Assembly: GCA_964589815.1 (NCBI GenBank)
Contig: CAZPUR010000009.1
Span: forward strand, 1 to 43,016
Direction: 5' to 3'
From: CAZPUR01 sp964589815
GTDB lineage: Bacteria > Patescibacteriota > Microgenomatia > UBA1400
DNA: 43,016 bases
The notes below the pieces were generated by a model. That model saw only the letters and a list, made by a program, of their open reading frames with translations. It had not been told where the DNA came from and searched no databases. Position numbers and translations under genes: made by a program. Below are positions 30,926 to 38,833 of this stretch, in pieces (within the stretch, counting starts at the first letter, position 1; the number at the start of each line of letters is the position of its first letter).

Positions 30926-32326
30926 AGTTGCGAACTGTCGGGCGTGCCGCTAGGCACGCCCACTGTTTTTGCTTGATATATCCTACTCTTTTATCTTTTA
31001 AAAATAGGTTCAGATCTGCTTTTTGAAAAAATGAGGCTAGTTTGACTTCTAAAGGACTGTTTTCCTTACTTTGCAGGGTAAAATCAGCATTTTGGTTAGG
31101 TTCAGATCTTGTTTGACCATTGAGCTGATTTTGTGGTTTTAGAACCTCATCTTTTTCATCCCTGAACATATTTTTAAATCCATTCTTTTTTCTTTTTTGA
31201 GCGATTTTTAAGAATAAAGAAAGTTTATGAGCCTGCATTGTCAGGTTAATAAACTTTCTAGCAGACTCTATGCCTTCATCTTTAAATTCAGCCAGATTTA
31301 AAAGCTTTTCTTCAATGGTTTTCTTTTGGGATACCAGATTGTTTTTCTTTTCTAAGTATTGGTCTTGATCAATCAGGCTGTCTAAGTGTAAATCTAGGAG
31401 CTTATTGAGCTTGTTTTTAACTCCATCTAGTTGTTGGTTTAATTTCTGGCTGAATAAATTAAGATTAAGCGTCTGCTTTTGTTCATCTTTGGATAATCTT
31501 TCCAAAACTAGTTTCCCTACCTGGGGATTTAAAGAAACTTTTTGACAGATTTTAAGTAAATCTGTGATTGCCTTTTGTTTTCTAATATATGGTTGAAAAC
31601 ATTTTTGGGTCTTGGATTTTTTCGTACAGCCATAATAGGTAAAGGATTGGTTATTCCCGTTTTGGTAATGCTTAATATGGGTTTCTGGACTGATATGATA
31701 ACCACACTCGCCGCACTTGATTAATCTGGAGAAAACAAAAGGATGATATGGCCGTTTGTTTCTCCCATTTTTTCTGTTTGCCAAAATAGACCAGCATTTT
31801 TTTTCCAATACCTTTTGCACTTGGTCAAAAAGTTTCTTACTGATTAAGGGTTTATGTTTGCCTTCATAGAGTTCACCAGAGTATCTAAATAATCCGGTGT
31901 AAAAAGGGTTTGAGAGCAAATATCTAATTTTATCTGGTTTAAATGGTTTATCCCCTTTAGCTTTTTTAGTATAAGGGGCTAGTTTATCCATTAGCTCTTT
32001 GGAGAGTTTGCCTTTGTCATAAGCTTCACCGAGTTTAATGACATCAAATTTAATGGCATATTCCCATTCTTTGGAGTTTCTCATAATCTCTTCGATTATT
32101 TTTCTATCTTGAGTATTTTTTTTAGGAAAGATTGTTTTAAGCTTTGCTGAAACATAAAGAAGAATATTCCCTGATTTTAAGCTTTTCATATTGGAAGTTT
32201 TGGAAAATTCAGCTATTCTCTTTTTATGAACTGAAAATTCTTCTTCCAGCTCATTTCTTTTTTTAAGGAGAACAAGGTATTGGTCGACTAAATCTTGGGC
32301 TTTTTGAAGATTTTCATTTAAATCAC

Positions 32327-32509
32327 TCATAATTCTTTTAATTTTTTAGCGTCTTTTATTGTCAGTTTCTTTTTCTCTTCATCTATTTCTATTTCCAGAT
32401 TTTGTTTTTCTCTCCAACCTAATTTTTTGAGAAATCTTCTAGGAAGATTAAGGAATTTGGAGTATTTTTCTGAAGCTGTTAGTTTTCTTTGTGCCCTAGG
32501 ATTACTCAT
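32327..32509 (-). CDS. AbrB/SpoVT-type DNA-binding protein
   Basis: A 60-residue protein with the swapped-hairpin layout LTASEKYSKFLNLPRRFLKK followed by LGWREKQNLEIEIDEEKKKL. AbrB-fold proteins are small DNA-binding regulators or antitoxins. Here it overlaps the recombinase frame by 4 nt (ATGA), so it may have regulated that element. It is shorter than most, and no toxin gene is adjacent. Confidence 0.6.
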   Translation of the reverse strand: MSNPRAQRKLTASEKYSKFLNLPRRFLKKLGWREKQNLEIEIDEEKKKLTIKDAKKLKEL

Positions 32510-32581
32510 ACTTACTTAATATTAACACAAATCTAAAAAATTTTTACAGTAAGGTTTTTATGGCACACTTTTAAAATAGCT

Positions 32582-33193
32582 TTATAATTTGTTCTTTATA
32601 ATATCAACAACCTCCTGCGGTGTTTTCCGAGAAGTGTCAATTGATAAAAAATCACTATCGACTAAAAAATCTAAAATTGTTTTATGTAAAGTAGTTATAA
32701 AATTAGACCAATCTTTGTTCCATTCAGATTCGGTTAACTCCATTCTCTGCATAAGTCTTTCTTTAACAACTACTGGATCAGCAAAAAGAAAAACGCCTAA
32801 GCCTCGTTGCCAATCTTGTTGTTTTGCTTGTTCAACAATAGTGTGAAAAACAGTTCTGTGATATAGGGTGGAATAAATAACTGGATCAATCCAAAATCTA
32901 TCAACCACAACAAAATTACCGTTTTCCTTTAAAAGTCTGTTTTTTTGAATATGCTGATTTAAAACCCAAAGTTGAGCTTCCATCTGTTGCTCAAGAGAGG
33001 AATTAACTCGAGCGTTGATAACAAAATCTGGTATCGTCTCCAAAAATTCTGGAATTATAGAAACACCTAAGCTTTCACCTAAAAGATTTGCTGTTGTAGT
33101 TTTACCACTCCCTGGAAGTCCAACTAAATAAACAAAGCCGTCGCTCTTAGAAGCTTCAGGTGGTTTTAAACTTTCTCTTAATCGCTCAATCAT
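32582..33193 (-). CDS. P-loop kinase, deoxynucleoside/nucleotide kinase-like
   Basis: A 203-residue protein with Walker A YLVGLPGSGKTTTANLLG, a strand ending FVVVDRFWIDPVIYSTLY (the DR-x motif of deoxynucleoside kinase-like proteins), VFLFADPVVVKERLMQRM as the lid-arm region, and a C-terminal LSIDTSRKTPQEVV. It probably phosphorylates a nucleoside or related small molecule. It is the last gene of an operon in which every junction from 34383 down overlaps (4-11 nt). No dedicated promoter is seen. Confidence 0.72.
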   Translation of the reverse strand: MIERLRESLKPPEASKSDGFVYLVGLPGSGKTTTANLLGESLGVSIIPEFLETIPDFVINARVNSSLEQQMEAQLWVLNQHIQKNRLLKENGNFVVVDRFWIDPVIYSTLYHRTVFHTIVEQAKQQDWQRGLGVFLFADPVVVKERLMQRMELTESEWNKDWSNFITTLHKTILDFLVDSDFLSIDTSRKTPQEVVDIIKNKL

Positions 33194-33390
33194 AAAGCAA
33201 AATTATTGCTTTTGTCTTTTTGGATGGTGGGAAAAAGCTCACCCCAAATAGTCCATATCTCATATTTCTCCATTAATTTCTTGAGTTCTTTCTCAAAATC
33301 TTTGATTTCCTTTTCTCTACTTTTCACCACATTCTCTGCTAAAGTTGATGGTCGAGCATTAATAACAATCGTTTTATAGCTAAATTTCAT
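33190..33390 (-). CDS. Small hypothetical coiled-coil protein
   Basis: A 66-residue protein with no recognised family. It contains a charged helix (SREKEIKDFEKELKKLMEKY) followed by IWTIWGELFPTIQ. It overlaps the kinase-like gene upstream by 11 nt and the next gene by 4 nt, so it is probably translated with them. Confidence 0.5.
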   Translation of the reverse strand: MKFSYKTIVINARPSTLAENVVKSREKEIKDFEKELKKLMEKYEIWTIWGELFPTIQKDKSNNFAL

Positions 33391-33964
33391 AATATACCTC
33401 CAATTTTGATAAAACTTTTTTTAATGTTTCTTCCTTACTGTTTTTAAAAGTATCAATTACCAAGTCATACTTTTCAGGAGAATAAAAATTAATTGGTTTG
33501 CCTCCAATCCATTTGTTCCATTCTAATCGATAAGTTTTAGACCAAACTTTATGGTTTTGACTTTCCCGCTTCCGGATGGATTTTTTTGCTTCAGCTACAG
33601 TGACATTTTCTCTATTACAATATCTATCTATTCGTAAACTATCATCACAAACTAATAAAACTTTTAAAACGTCTTCAATTCCTTGGGCAAAAAATCCTCC
33701 CAGTTTTGCTTCATAAACAATATTCTTATCTCGAATTAAAGCCTCTCTCCCTTTATAATCTACCTTCCGTCTAACCTTGTCAGATCGTGCCTCTGTATCT
33801 TCAAGTTTTAAACCATGTTTTTTACAGTAATCTCGAAAAAAATCACCAATATTAATATAACGCCAACTTAATTTTTTAGCAAGCGCTTTAGCTAAAGTAG
33901 AGCTTCCTACACAAATTTTCCCAGAAATAGTAATGTTCTTAATTTTGCTGATTTTTTTGCTCAT
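33380..33964 (-). CDS. Cytidylate-kinase-like P-loop protein without the Walker lysine
   Basis: A 194-residue protein of the CMP/(d)CMP kinase fold: ITISGKICVGSSTLAKALAK, YINIGDFFRDYCKKHG, a GREALIRDKNIVYEAKLGGF segment, the lid-type REN followed by SIRKRESQ, and a C-terminal YDLVIDTFKNSKEE. In normal members the P-loop ends GK(S/T); here it reads GSST, so the invariant lysine is Ser. ATP binding may be weak, or the function may differ. It overlaps the Nudix gene by 4 nt. Confidence 0.72.
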   Translation of the reverse strand: MSKKISKIKNITISGKICVGSSTLAKALAKKLSWRYINIGDFFRDYCKKHGLKLEDTEARSDKVRRKVDYKGREALIRDKNIVYEAKLGGFFAQGIEDVLKVLLVCDDSLRIDRYCNRENVTVAEAKKSIRKRESQNHKVWSKTYRLEWNKWIGGKPINFYSPEKYDLVIDTFKNSKEETLKKVLSKLEVYYEI

Positions 33965-34383
33965 TTTTTTCTGAACTGCTCTAATAATCCAACAGTAGCT
34001 GGATTGATATTATCAGGTAAACTATCTAAAGAAAAAAAGGACCATTCTTCACAATAATCTGGTTCTTTTATTTCAGGTTTCTCACTGTTTATATGGGCAA
34101 TTAACCCTATTTGTAAGTGATGATTGCCTGCTGGAAAAGCGTTATTGCAAACGCCAAAAATTTCAATGCCATCGGCTTCTATACCCGTTTCTTCATGCAA
34201 TTCTCGTAAAGCCGCTTCTTCTATTTCTTCACCAAATTTTAACCGACCACCTGGTAGCCCCCAAGTTCCAGCGGCAAAACAGTTTTTCCTTAAACCCATT
34301 AAAAGACAACTATTTTTTATAATAAAAACCTGAACGCCGATTTGTATTCTTTTTTCTTTTAGAGGTGATTTTTCTGGACTCAT
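33961..34383 (-). CDS. Nudix hydrolase
   Basis: A 140-residue protein with a complete Nudix box: GGRLKFGEEIEEAALRELHE then ETGI, matching G-x5-E-x7-RE-x2-EE-x-G with its hydrophobic residues. The strand KNCFAAGTWGLPGG before it and NNAFPAGNHHLQIGLIAHI after it are close to MTH1/NUDT15-type enzymes that clean nucleotide pools. It overlaps the radical SAM gene by 4 nt and the kinase-like gene by 4 nt, so hydrolysis of a nucleotide made or used by the operon is likely. Confidence 0.88.
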   Translation of the reverse strand: MSPEKSPLKEKRIQIGVQVFIIKNSCLLMGLRKNCFAAGTWGLPGGRLKFGEEIEEAALRELHEETGIEADGIEIFGVCNNAFPAGNHHLQIGLIAHINSEKPEIKEPDYCEEWSFFSLDSLPDNINPATVGLLEQFRKK

Positions 34384-35585
34384 ATTTTTGATAAATTAGG
34401 ATTAGCAGGATATTGTTTCACAAAATAATCCTTTCCTGATTTTCGAGAAGGAATAATTATTTTAACACTCCTGCACAAATGAACAAAGCTTGGATCTCCG
34501 TATTTGCTAACCTCACCAGTACTAACTGTAGCTGGACAACCTAAAGTTGGATGTTCAGCATGAAAATTATAAAGTTCAAGTTCGTGTTGGGGCAACAGCC
34601 CCCATTCTTTACGGCAATCATTCTTATTTAAAGTAACTAGTTTCCCTTGTTTAAGAACCTGAAAGCTGGCAAGTCCAGCAAAACCAACTAAAGCACAAAC
34701 ATGAGTTGAACCAGATGGTCTAATTCCTAATCTATCAGAATTACCCTCACCAATACAACGGTAAACCCAATCTTCATCTTTATTCGCTAAAACTGTATTT
34801 TTTAAATCATCCGGTTTAATAGGACCAAAAACCACGGGAAATCTTAAATTTAAACTCTCAAATGGACCATGAGCCACTAAACGATTAACTGTGTTAAGCC
34901 ATTGTCGCGCCGGAACCAATAATTCTGGATAATTCATTGCTCTTCCTTCATAAGAAAGTAAATGTACATTAGATTCCCTAACCCCTAAACCTTCCAGCCA
35001 ATAAAGGGTATCAAAAACTTCATCAACTGTTTCCGAAGTTAAAGTAGTACAGGTCGAAATAGTAAAGCCCAATTCTTGGGCCAATTTAATTGTTTCCATT
35101 AGATGTTGATAGTTGTTTTTTTCACCACGTGCGGCATTGTGTTTATCTTTTCTATGAGAATCAATGGAAATATTAAGTCTTATTTTTTCTGTTACGTCTG
35201 GAATTGTTTCAACTAAATCCCGAAGTAATTTTTGAGCTGGTTTATCTCCATTGGAATCAATTACTACATGAAGCCCTTGGTTTACAGTTTCCCTTGCCAG
35301 CTCCAAAGTATGAGGCCAAATAGTTGGTTCCCCGCCCATAAAAGTTATGCTTTTAGCCCCCCATTCTTTAGCACTTAAAACAGCATCTCTCATAAAAGTA
35401 TAGCTTCCTTCAGGCCTACTAGGCCCTGCAGAAGCGTAACAACCACGACATTCTAAATTACACTTTTCGGTTAGATATAGAAAAGCACGAGTAAGATTTT
35501 TAACATAATCAGAAGCTATTTGATCCCGTTCCCAAATGTATGGATCTGTAGGCGGTTTATAATTCAAAACTTCACTTCTATTCAT
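34380..35585 (-). CDS. Radical SAM enzyme with C-terminal Cys-rich region
   Basis: A 401-residue protein. The 4Fe-4S motif is CNLECRGCYA (Cys 42, 46, 49), preceded by AFLYLTEK. ITFMGGEPTIWPH is the GGEP motif, and RLNISIDSHRKDKHN with CTTLTSETVDEVFDTLYWL completes the barrel. Cys residues at about 282, 298, 326, 352 and 371 (for example HVCALVG, NDCRKEW, LGCPATV) may bind an auxiliary cluster, as in SPASM-type enzymes. It is the first large gene of the Nudix/kinase operon. It may modify a nucleotide or a peptide; the sequence alone cannot decide. Confidence 0.85.
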   Translation of the reverse strand: MNRSEVLNYKPPTDPYIWERDQIASDYVKNLTRAFLYLTEKCNLECRGCYASAGPSRPEGSYTFMRDAVLSAKEWGAKSITFMGGEPTIWPHTLELARETVNQGLHVVIDSNGDKPAQKLLRDLVETIPDVTEKIRLNISIDSHRKDKHNAARGEKNNYQHLMETIKLAQELGFTISTCTTLTSETVDEVFDTLYWLEGLGVRESNVHLLSYEGRAMNYPELLVPARQWLNTVNRLVAHGPFESLNLRFPVVFGPIKPDDLKNTVLANKDEDWVYRCIGEGNSDRLGIRPSGSTHVCALVGFAGLASFQVLKQGKLVTLNKNDCRKEWGLLPQHELELYNFHAEHPTLGCPATVSTGEVSKYGDPSFVHLCRSVKIIIPSRKSGKDYFVKQYPANPNLSKI

Positions 35586-35724
35586 ATTTTTACCTTGTTA
35601 CTTACTTACAATATTAAACAATACCTATTATACCTTTTTTATCAGATTTATCAAGGTTTTCTGAATTTATTAATCAGAATTTATCTATGAATTCTTTATC
35701 TTCAGACTAAAAAAATTTTAATTA

Positions 35725-35958
35725 TTATTTCGGAAAGAACCCTTGTTTTTCTGCATCAGAAGCCACTGAGCCACATTCAACGAAGCGCCGCTTACCATCA
35801 GTTGAAATTTCGCAATTATAACAAAGCCTAGCGTTAATTATCTGAACATCTCCATCAGATAAGACTACTTTTTGCTGAAATTCTAGAGGGATTTCCTCTA
35901 CGGGAGTTACTCTTTCTCCACGATAAATATGATTAGCACGTGATTCAGCAATTGTCAT
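35725..35958 (-). CDS. Small CxxC protein upstream of the radical SAM gene
   Basis: A 77-residue protein with no recognised family. The middle contains ARLCYNCEISTDGKRRF and a third Cys in VECGSVAS. It lies 139 nt before the radical SAM gene on the same strand. It could be a substrate, a redox or metal partner, or unrelated. Its codon use is similar to its neighbours. Confidence 0.5.
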   Translation of the reverse strand: MTIAESRANHIYRGERVTPVEEIPLEFQQKVVLSDGDVQIINARLCYNCEISTDGKRRFVECGSVASDAEKQGFFPK

Positions 35959-36089
35959 TATTATTTATTAAAACTATTTTATATCTTCTAACTCAATATT
36001 TCTACATTTTATATTATATCAGCTATGAAAAAATTTCCCAAATTTTTTGCCAGTAACTTCTTCTTTTCTTTTAAAATCCTTTTTGGATG

Positions 36090-37280
36090 TTTCATAATCC
36101 CGCATTTTGCGGGGCTAATCTTTTTCTTTTTCTTCGCCTGGGGCAAGGAGTTTTGTGAAACAGGAAGAGTTTTTTCCAGGCGAAACAGTAAAGCCTTAAC
36201 TCCGCCTGCCCAGGCGCGCACATGGCTAAAAGGAAAAAAACAGGCTGGAAGCCTAGTTTTTTTTCTCTGTGCGGAACTACAAAAGGCTGGCAACTAACAT
36301 TGTTTACACTAGACTATAAAGTAATAAGGGGGTATCAATAGCAGTAGCCGGGGCAGGCGGAGCAATAACCCCAGTGACGAACGCTCATATCCTAGAAAAG
36401 AAAGACTGATAGCCCTTTTTGTTTTTTCCCCGCATGTTGCGGGGCCTATGACAATATGGAGAAGTAAAAAGGGCTGGAAGAGATTGTAAAGCGATCCTAA
36501 ATTGGGCAAGTGAAGACCAAGCGGCATTGCTTGCGTTTACGCAAGTATGCCGCCTGGCCCACGGAGTTTCGGAAAGGCGCCCCCCAAGGGCGCCCAGGTG
36601 AGGAACTGGGGCAGGCAACTACCATTTTGTAGTGGAGGGCGGGGGTTTGGGATGGCTGTGTTTCAGCCTTTCGGAACTAAATAACAAGATTTGGAAGAAA
36701 AAATAACCAACTTATGGAACTAGTTTTTTCCCCTTCGCTTTCCTTCCTTTTTTTCTTTTCTTAATTGCTGGGAAATTTTTTATATTTCCTTACTTATATA
36801 AAACCCCAAACTTTTTTCTTGTATATATAAAAATTTTTCCCAGCAACTTGTATCCCCCCGCCAAAAAAAATCTCTAATATAAATTCTGCAAAGCAGAATG
36901 AGAAAAGAGCGAAGAGGAAAAACTGCTCCTGAAGTATAGCCCCGCCCGTGGCGGGGCTGTACGAGGGAGCAGACAAGCAAGCCAGCATTTCGGGACTAGC
37001 ATAAATTTTCATGGAGGAGGACTAACTTTCGGAATTAAAAAGCCCCGCATTTATGCGGGGCTAAAAGGCTTCCGACTACAGAAGCCTATCATGAAATTGT
37101 TGGGAAGGTTTGGGACTAGGTAGCCTTCCGGCAAAATAGCAGAGTGAAGGCCCGCCCCGCAAGGCGGGCCTGAGCGAAGCGGCTGCAATTTCTTTGTTGT
37201 TTGGTTTAGGATTAGCAAGCTCAGCGCGAAGCGCTGAGCGACTGTGGCGGTTGCAAATTTTAGCGGCTGTTTTTTTTAAC
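36090..37280. ncRNA. Hairpin-rich non-coding block, candidate large structured RNA
   Basis: Between 35959 and 38007 there is no convincing gene. Most of the first part is stable stems: CCCGC/GCGGG 36099-36113, CGCCTG/CAGGCG 36203-36216, CCCCGC/GCGGGG 36428-36444, GCGGCAT...ATGCCGC 36521-36553, GGCGCCC/GGGCGCC 36576-36594, a long TTGCTGGGAAA stem at 36765-36846, AGCCCCGC/GCGGGGCT at 36938-36958 and 37041-37062, GGCTTC/GAAGCC 37067-37086, GGAAGG/CCTTCC 37104-37129, GGCCCGCC/GGCGGGCC 37149-37170, and GCTCAGCGC/GCGCTGAGC 37219-37239. A loop sequence like CGG(A/G)ACTA recurs at least six times. Strand and exact ends are unknown; a T run at 37269-37277 favours the plus strand. No resemblance to RNase P, SRP or tmRNA cores was seen. 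Confidence 0.5.
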
Positions 37281-37368
37281 GAGTGTTTTTTTAATGGCTA
37301 TCCTTTTTCAAAAGCAAACTTTAATTAATTGAATTATTCTTTTTGTTTTGTAAAGTTCTTTTGTTTTT

Positions 37369-37412
37369 TTACTGTTTTCTTACTGATTTCTTACTGTTTT
37401 CTTACTGATTTT
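37369..37412 (+). repeat. Four 11-bp tandem repeats
   Basis: TTACTGTTTTC and TTACTGATTTC alternate in four units. The surrounding 37280-37700 region is AT-rich with short frames only; I see no supported gene in it. Confidence 0.75.
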
Positions 37413-37783
37413 AGTCATTAGTTTTTTTGATTACTGATAGTTTTGTTGTTAATCAGGTTATTGTTTTTTTATTGGTTGTTTCTAAATTGATGTTGAGTTT
37501 TTTACCCAATGCACCAGTCCCACAAAATGCGGGAGGGTGCAGGGTTGAGTTTCAATTTTTGAGAGAAGCCACCAAGTCAAACTCGGTGGAGATTCACTGG
37601 TGGTTTGTCAATAGACTGTTAGAAGATTTCATTAGCTTAAGTTGCTGGTAGTTATCAGCAACTTATCAATAGCTCATTATTGCCAGTTTGCTGACAACTT
37701 CTTGCCAAGTTCTCAGGACTAACTAATGGGTGTAATATATCTATGGTTCTGTAATCCTTAATTACAAAAGAAGTATAAAAAGA

Positions 37784-37831
37784 GGTGAAAAGCGATGGTT
37801 TTAAAACAATCAAATCTGATCGCTTTTCACC
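37784..37831. other. Long perfect hairpin, 13-bp stem, 22-nt loop
   Basis: GGTGAAAAGCGAT at 37784-37796 is the exact complement of ATCGCTTTTCACC at 37819-37831. It is not followed by a T run. It could be an RNA processing or attachment structure upstream of the nested tRNA. Confidence 0.7.
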
Positions 37832-37898
37832 CCCTGCCCATCAGCGCTGGTGGTTTCAAGCCCGCGGTATCGCAAGCAGGCTTGCGATCAGTCGCAAC

Positions 37899-37927
37899 TA
37901 GACATCAGATATAGCTTGGGTTAAAAT
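37899..37927 (+). promoter_or_regulatory. Promoter-like repeat TAGACA-N17-TAAAAT (copy 2)
   Basis: TAGACA at 37899-37904 and TAAAAT at 37922-37927 have a 17-nt spacer, nearly identical to 2844-2874. The predicted transcript would start near 37934 and enter the nested tRNA at 38008. Confidence 0.5.
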
Positions 37928-38007
37928 ATCAATAGTCTATTTTGAAATAGGTTCGAATTGCCTTTAAAAAAGGCACACTTTACTGCGTTTAGTGTAAACT
38001 GAAATTT

Positions 38008-38190
38008 CGGAGAGTGGCGCAGTTGGTAGCGCGCACGGTTCTTGCGCTGTAAAATTTCGGGGCGTAGTTCAGTGGAAGAATGTACGGTTTGGGACCGTAA
38101 GGTCGTCGGTTCGAGTCCGACCGCCCCGACTATAGGCTTTTTACAGTGTGAAGGACCGTGAGGTCCCGGGTTCGAATCCCGGCTCTCCGA
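38008..38190 (+). tRNA. tRNA-Pro-like cloverleaf interrupted in the anticodon loop by a second tRNA
   Basis: Acceptor CGGAGAG 38008-38014 pairs with CTCTCCG 38183-38189, with discriminator A at 38190. The D arm is GCGC-AGTTGGTA-GCGC and the T arm CCGGG-TTCGAAT-CCCGG, both perfect. The anticodon stem is CACGG 38034-38038 with CCGTG 38156-38160. Instead of a 7-nt loop, the helix continues for about 16 further base pairs (T38039-A38155 inward to A38054-T38139, one bulged G at 38150). It is then capped by the tRNA-Pro at 38058-38129. C1-G72 and A73 are proline-like. If spliced between G38044 and A38155, the loop would be TTCTTGA (anticodon CTT). The true anticodon is unknown. Confidence 0.6.
38058..38129 (+). 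tRNA. tRNA-Pro(UGG), nested
   Basis: Acceptor CGGGGCG 38058-38064 pairs with CGCCCCG 38122-38128, with discriminator A at 38129. The anticodon stem TACGG/CCGTA encloses loop TTTGGGA (anticodon TGG). The T arm is GTCGG-TTCGAGT-CCGAC. It is a complete tRNA with the proline C1-G72 and sits in the loop of the outer cloverleaf. No CCA is encoded. Confidence 0.93.
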
Positions 38191-38197
38191 CACCTTT

Positions 38198-38833
38198 TTA
38201 TATTTTTTCTTTAGTTACGCCCATAACTTTTCTAATAAAAAAGTCCGTTCCATCAGACTCTAAAATGATATAGCCGGTGTTTCCTATGGCTCCAGGATGA
38301 AGTTCTTCATATTCTGCCCAACCAAGATGAATAAGAAAGGCATACATTATTCCGGCATGGGTAATTATAAAGATTTTTTTCCCGCTATTGGTAATAGCCA
38401 ATTGTCTTAAAAAAGTAATAAAACGAGCCATTAGTTCTTCATCGCTTTCAATATCATCGGCCATTTTAAATTTAAACCTTTCTTCTTTTGCCAGTTTATT
38501 TCTTTTTTCAATTTGTTTTTTAAGCTCTTGGTGTAGCTCTAGCACTTTTCTGCCTTGAAATGTTCCCAGCAACCTTTCTCTTAAGAGTTTGGTAGTTTTG
38601 ACAACCATTTTCTTTTCTAAGGCAATAATTTCTGCGGTTCTTTTGGCCCTTAAGAGATCAGAAGAGTAAATGGCATTAAATTTAACTTTTTCAAAAAGTT
38701 TGGCAATGTTTTTAGCCTGATTAATACCATTTTTAGTTAAAGGAGAATCTTTGTGGCCCTGTATTAGCCTTTTTGTATTCCATTGAGTTTCTCCGTGGCG
38801 GACAATATAAAAGGTACAATTTTTTACTTTCAT
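38198..38833 (-). CDS. Histidine phosphatase family (phosphoglycerate mutase-like)
   Basis: A 211-residue protein with the catalytic FYIVRHGETQWN, the second-site AIYSSDLLRAKRTAEII, LRERLLGTFQGR and IIFIITHAGIMYAFLIH carrying the second catalytic His. The branch includes phosphatases for small molecules and nucleotides; the exact substrate is not readable. The start is at 38833, within a 30-bp unit that is duplicated upstream, with TAAAAT 7 nt before the ATG. Confidence 0.88.
   Translation of the reverse strand: MKVKNCTFYIVRHGETQWNTKRLIQGHKDSPLTKNGINQAKNIAKLFEKVKFNAIYSSDLLRAKRTAEIIALEKKMVVKTTKLLRERLLGTFQGRKVLELHQELKKQIEKRNKLAKEERFKFKMADDIESDEELMARFITFLRQLAITNSGKKIFIITHAGIMYAFLIHLGWAEYEELHPGAIGNTGYIILESDGTDFFIRKVMGVTKEKI

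Larger units (their letters stand above)
30675..32330 (-). pseudogene. Large serine recombinase lacking the catalytic domain, reading through tRNA-Leu
   Basis: A 551-residue frame. Residues about 128-185 are the Recombinase domain (FKPDKIRYLLSNPFYTGLF). Residues 205-250 are the zinc ribbon (LIKCGECGYHISPETH with a second Cys pair in YGCTKKSKTQKC), and a coiled coil follows (about 290-350). The N-terminal resolvase domain with the catalytic Ser (about 150 residues) is missing. The first 125 residues do not replace it and are unrecognised. After about residue 455 the frame runs antisense through tRNA-Leu and its repeats, so the natural stop is gone. It is probably a degraded integrase of an element that used this tRNA region; a regulatory role cannot be excluded. 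It overlaps the AbrB-like gene by 4 nt. Confidence 0.75.

Noticed and set aside
34380..35585. Prokaryotic viperin
   Set aside because: The kinase neighbourhood is suggestive, but the Fe-S motif CNLECRGCYA and the many C-terminal Cys do not fit the viperin pattern.
36009..36297. Overlapping frames on both strands
   Set aside because: Both are open because the DNA is palindromic and homopolymer-rich; no protein features or ribosome site.
36090..37280. RNase P RNA, tmRNA or SRP RNA
   Set aside because: The conserved cores (for example GAGGAAAGTCC, the tmRNA tRNA-like end) were looked for and not found on either strand by eye.
37369..37412. CRISPR array
   Set aside because: The units are 11-bp, contiguous and without spacers; no cas gene in the window.
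37427..37651. Plus-strand 74-codon frame
   Set aside because: Follows tandem repeats, has no recognisable domain or start signal; left unannotated with low probability of being real.
37921..38193. Minus-strand frame with VGLEPTTLRSQ
   Set aside because: This phrase is the usual false translation of antisense tRNA; it covers the nested tRNA.
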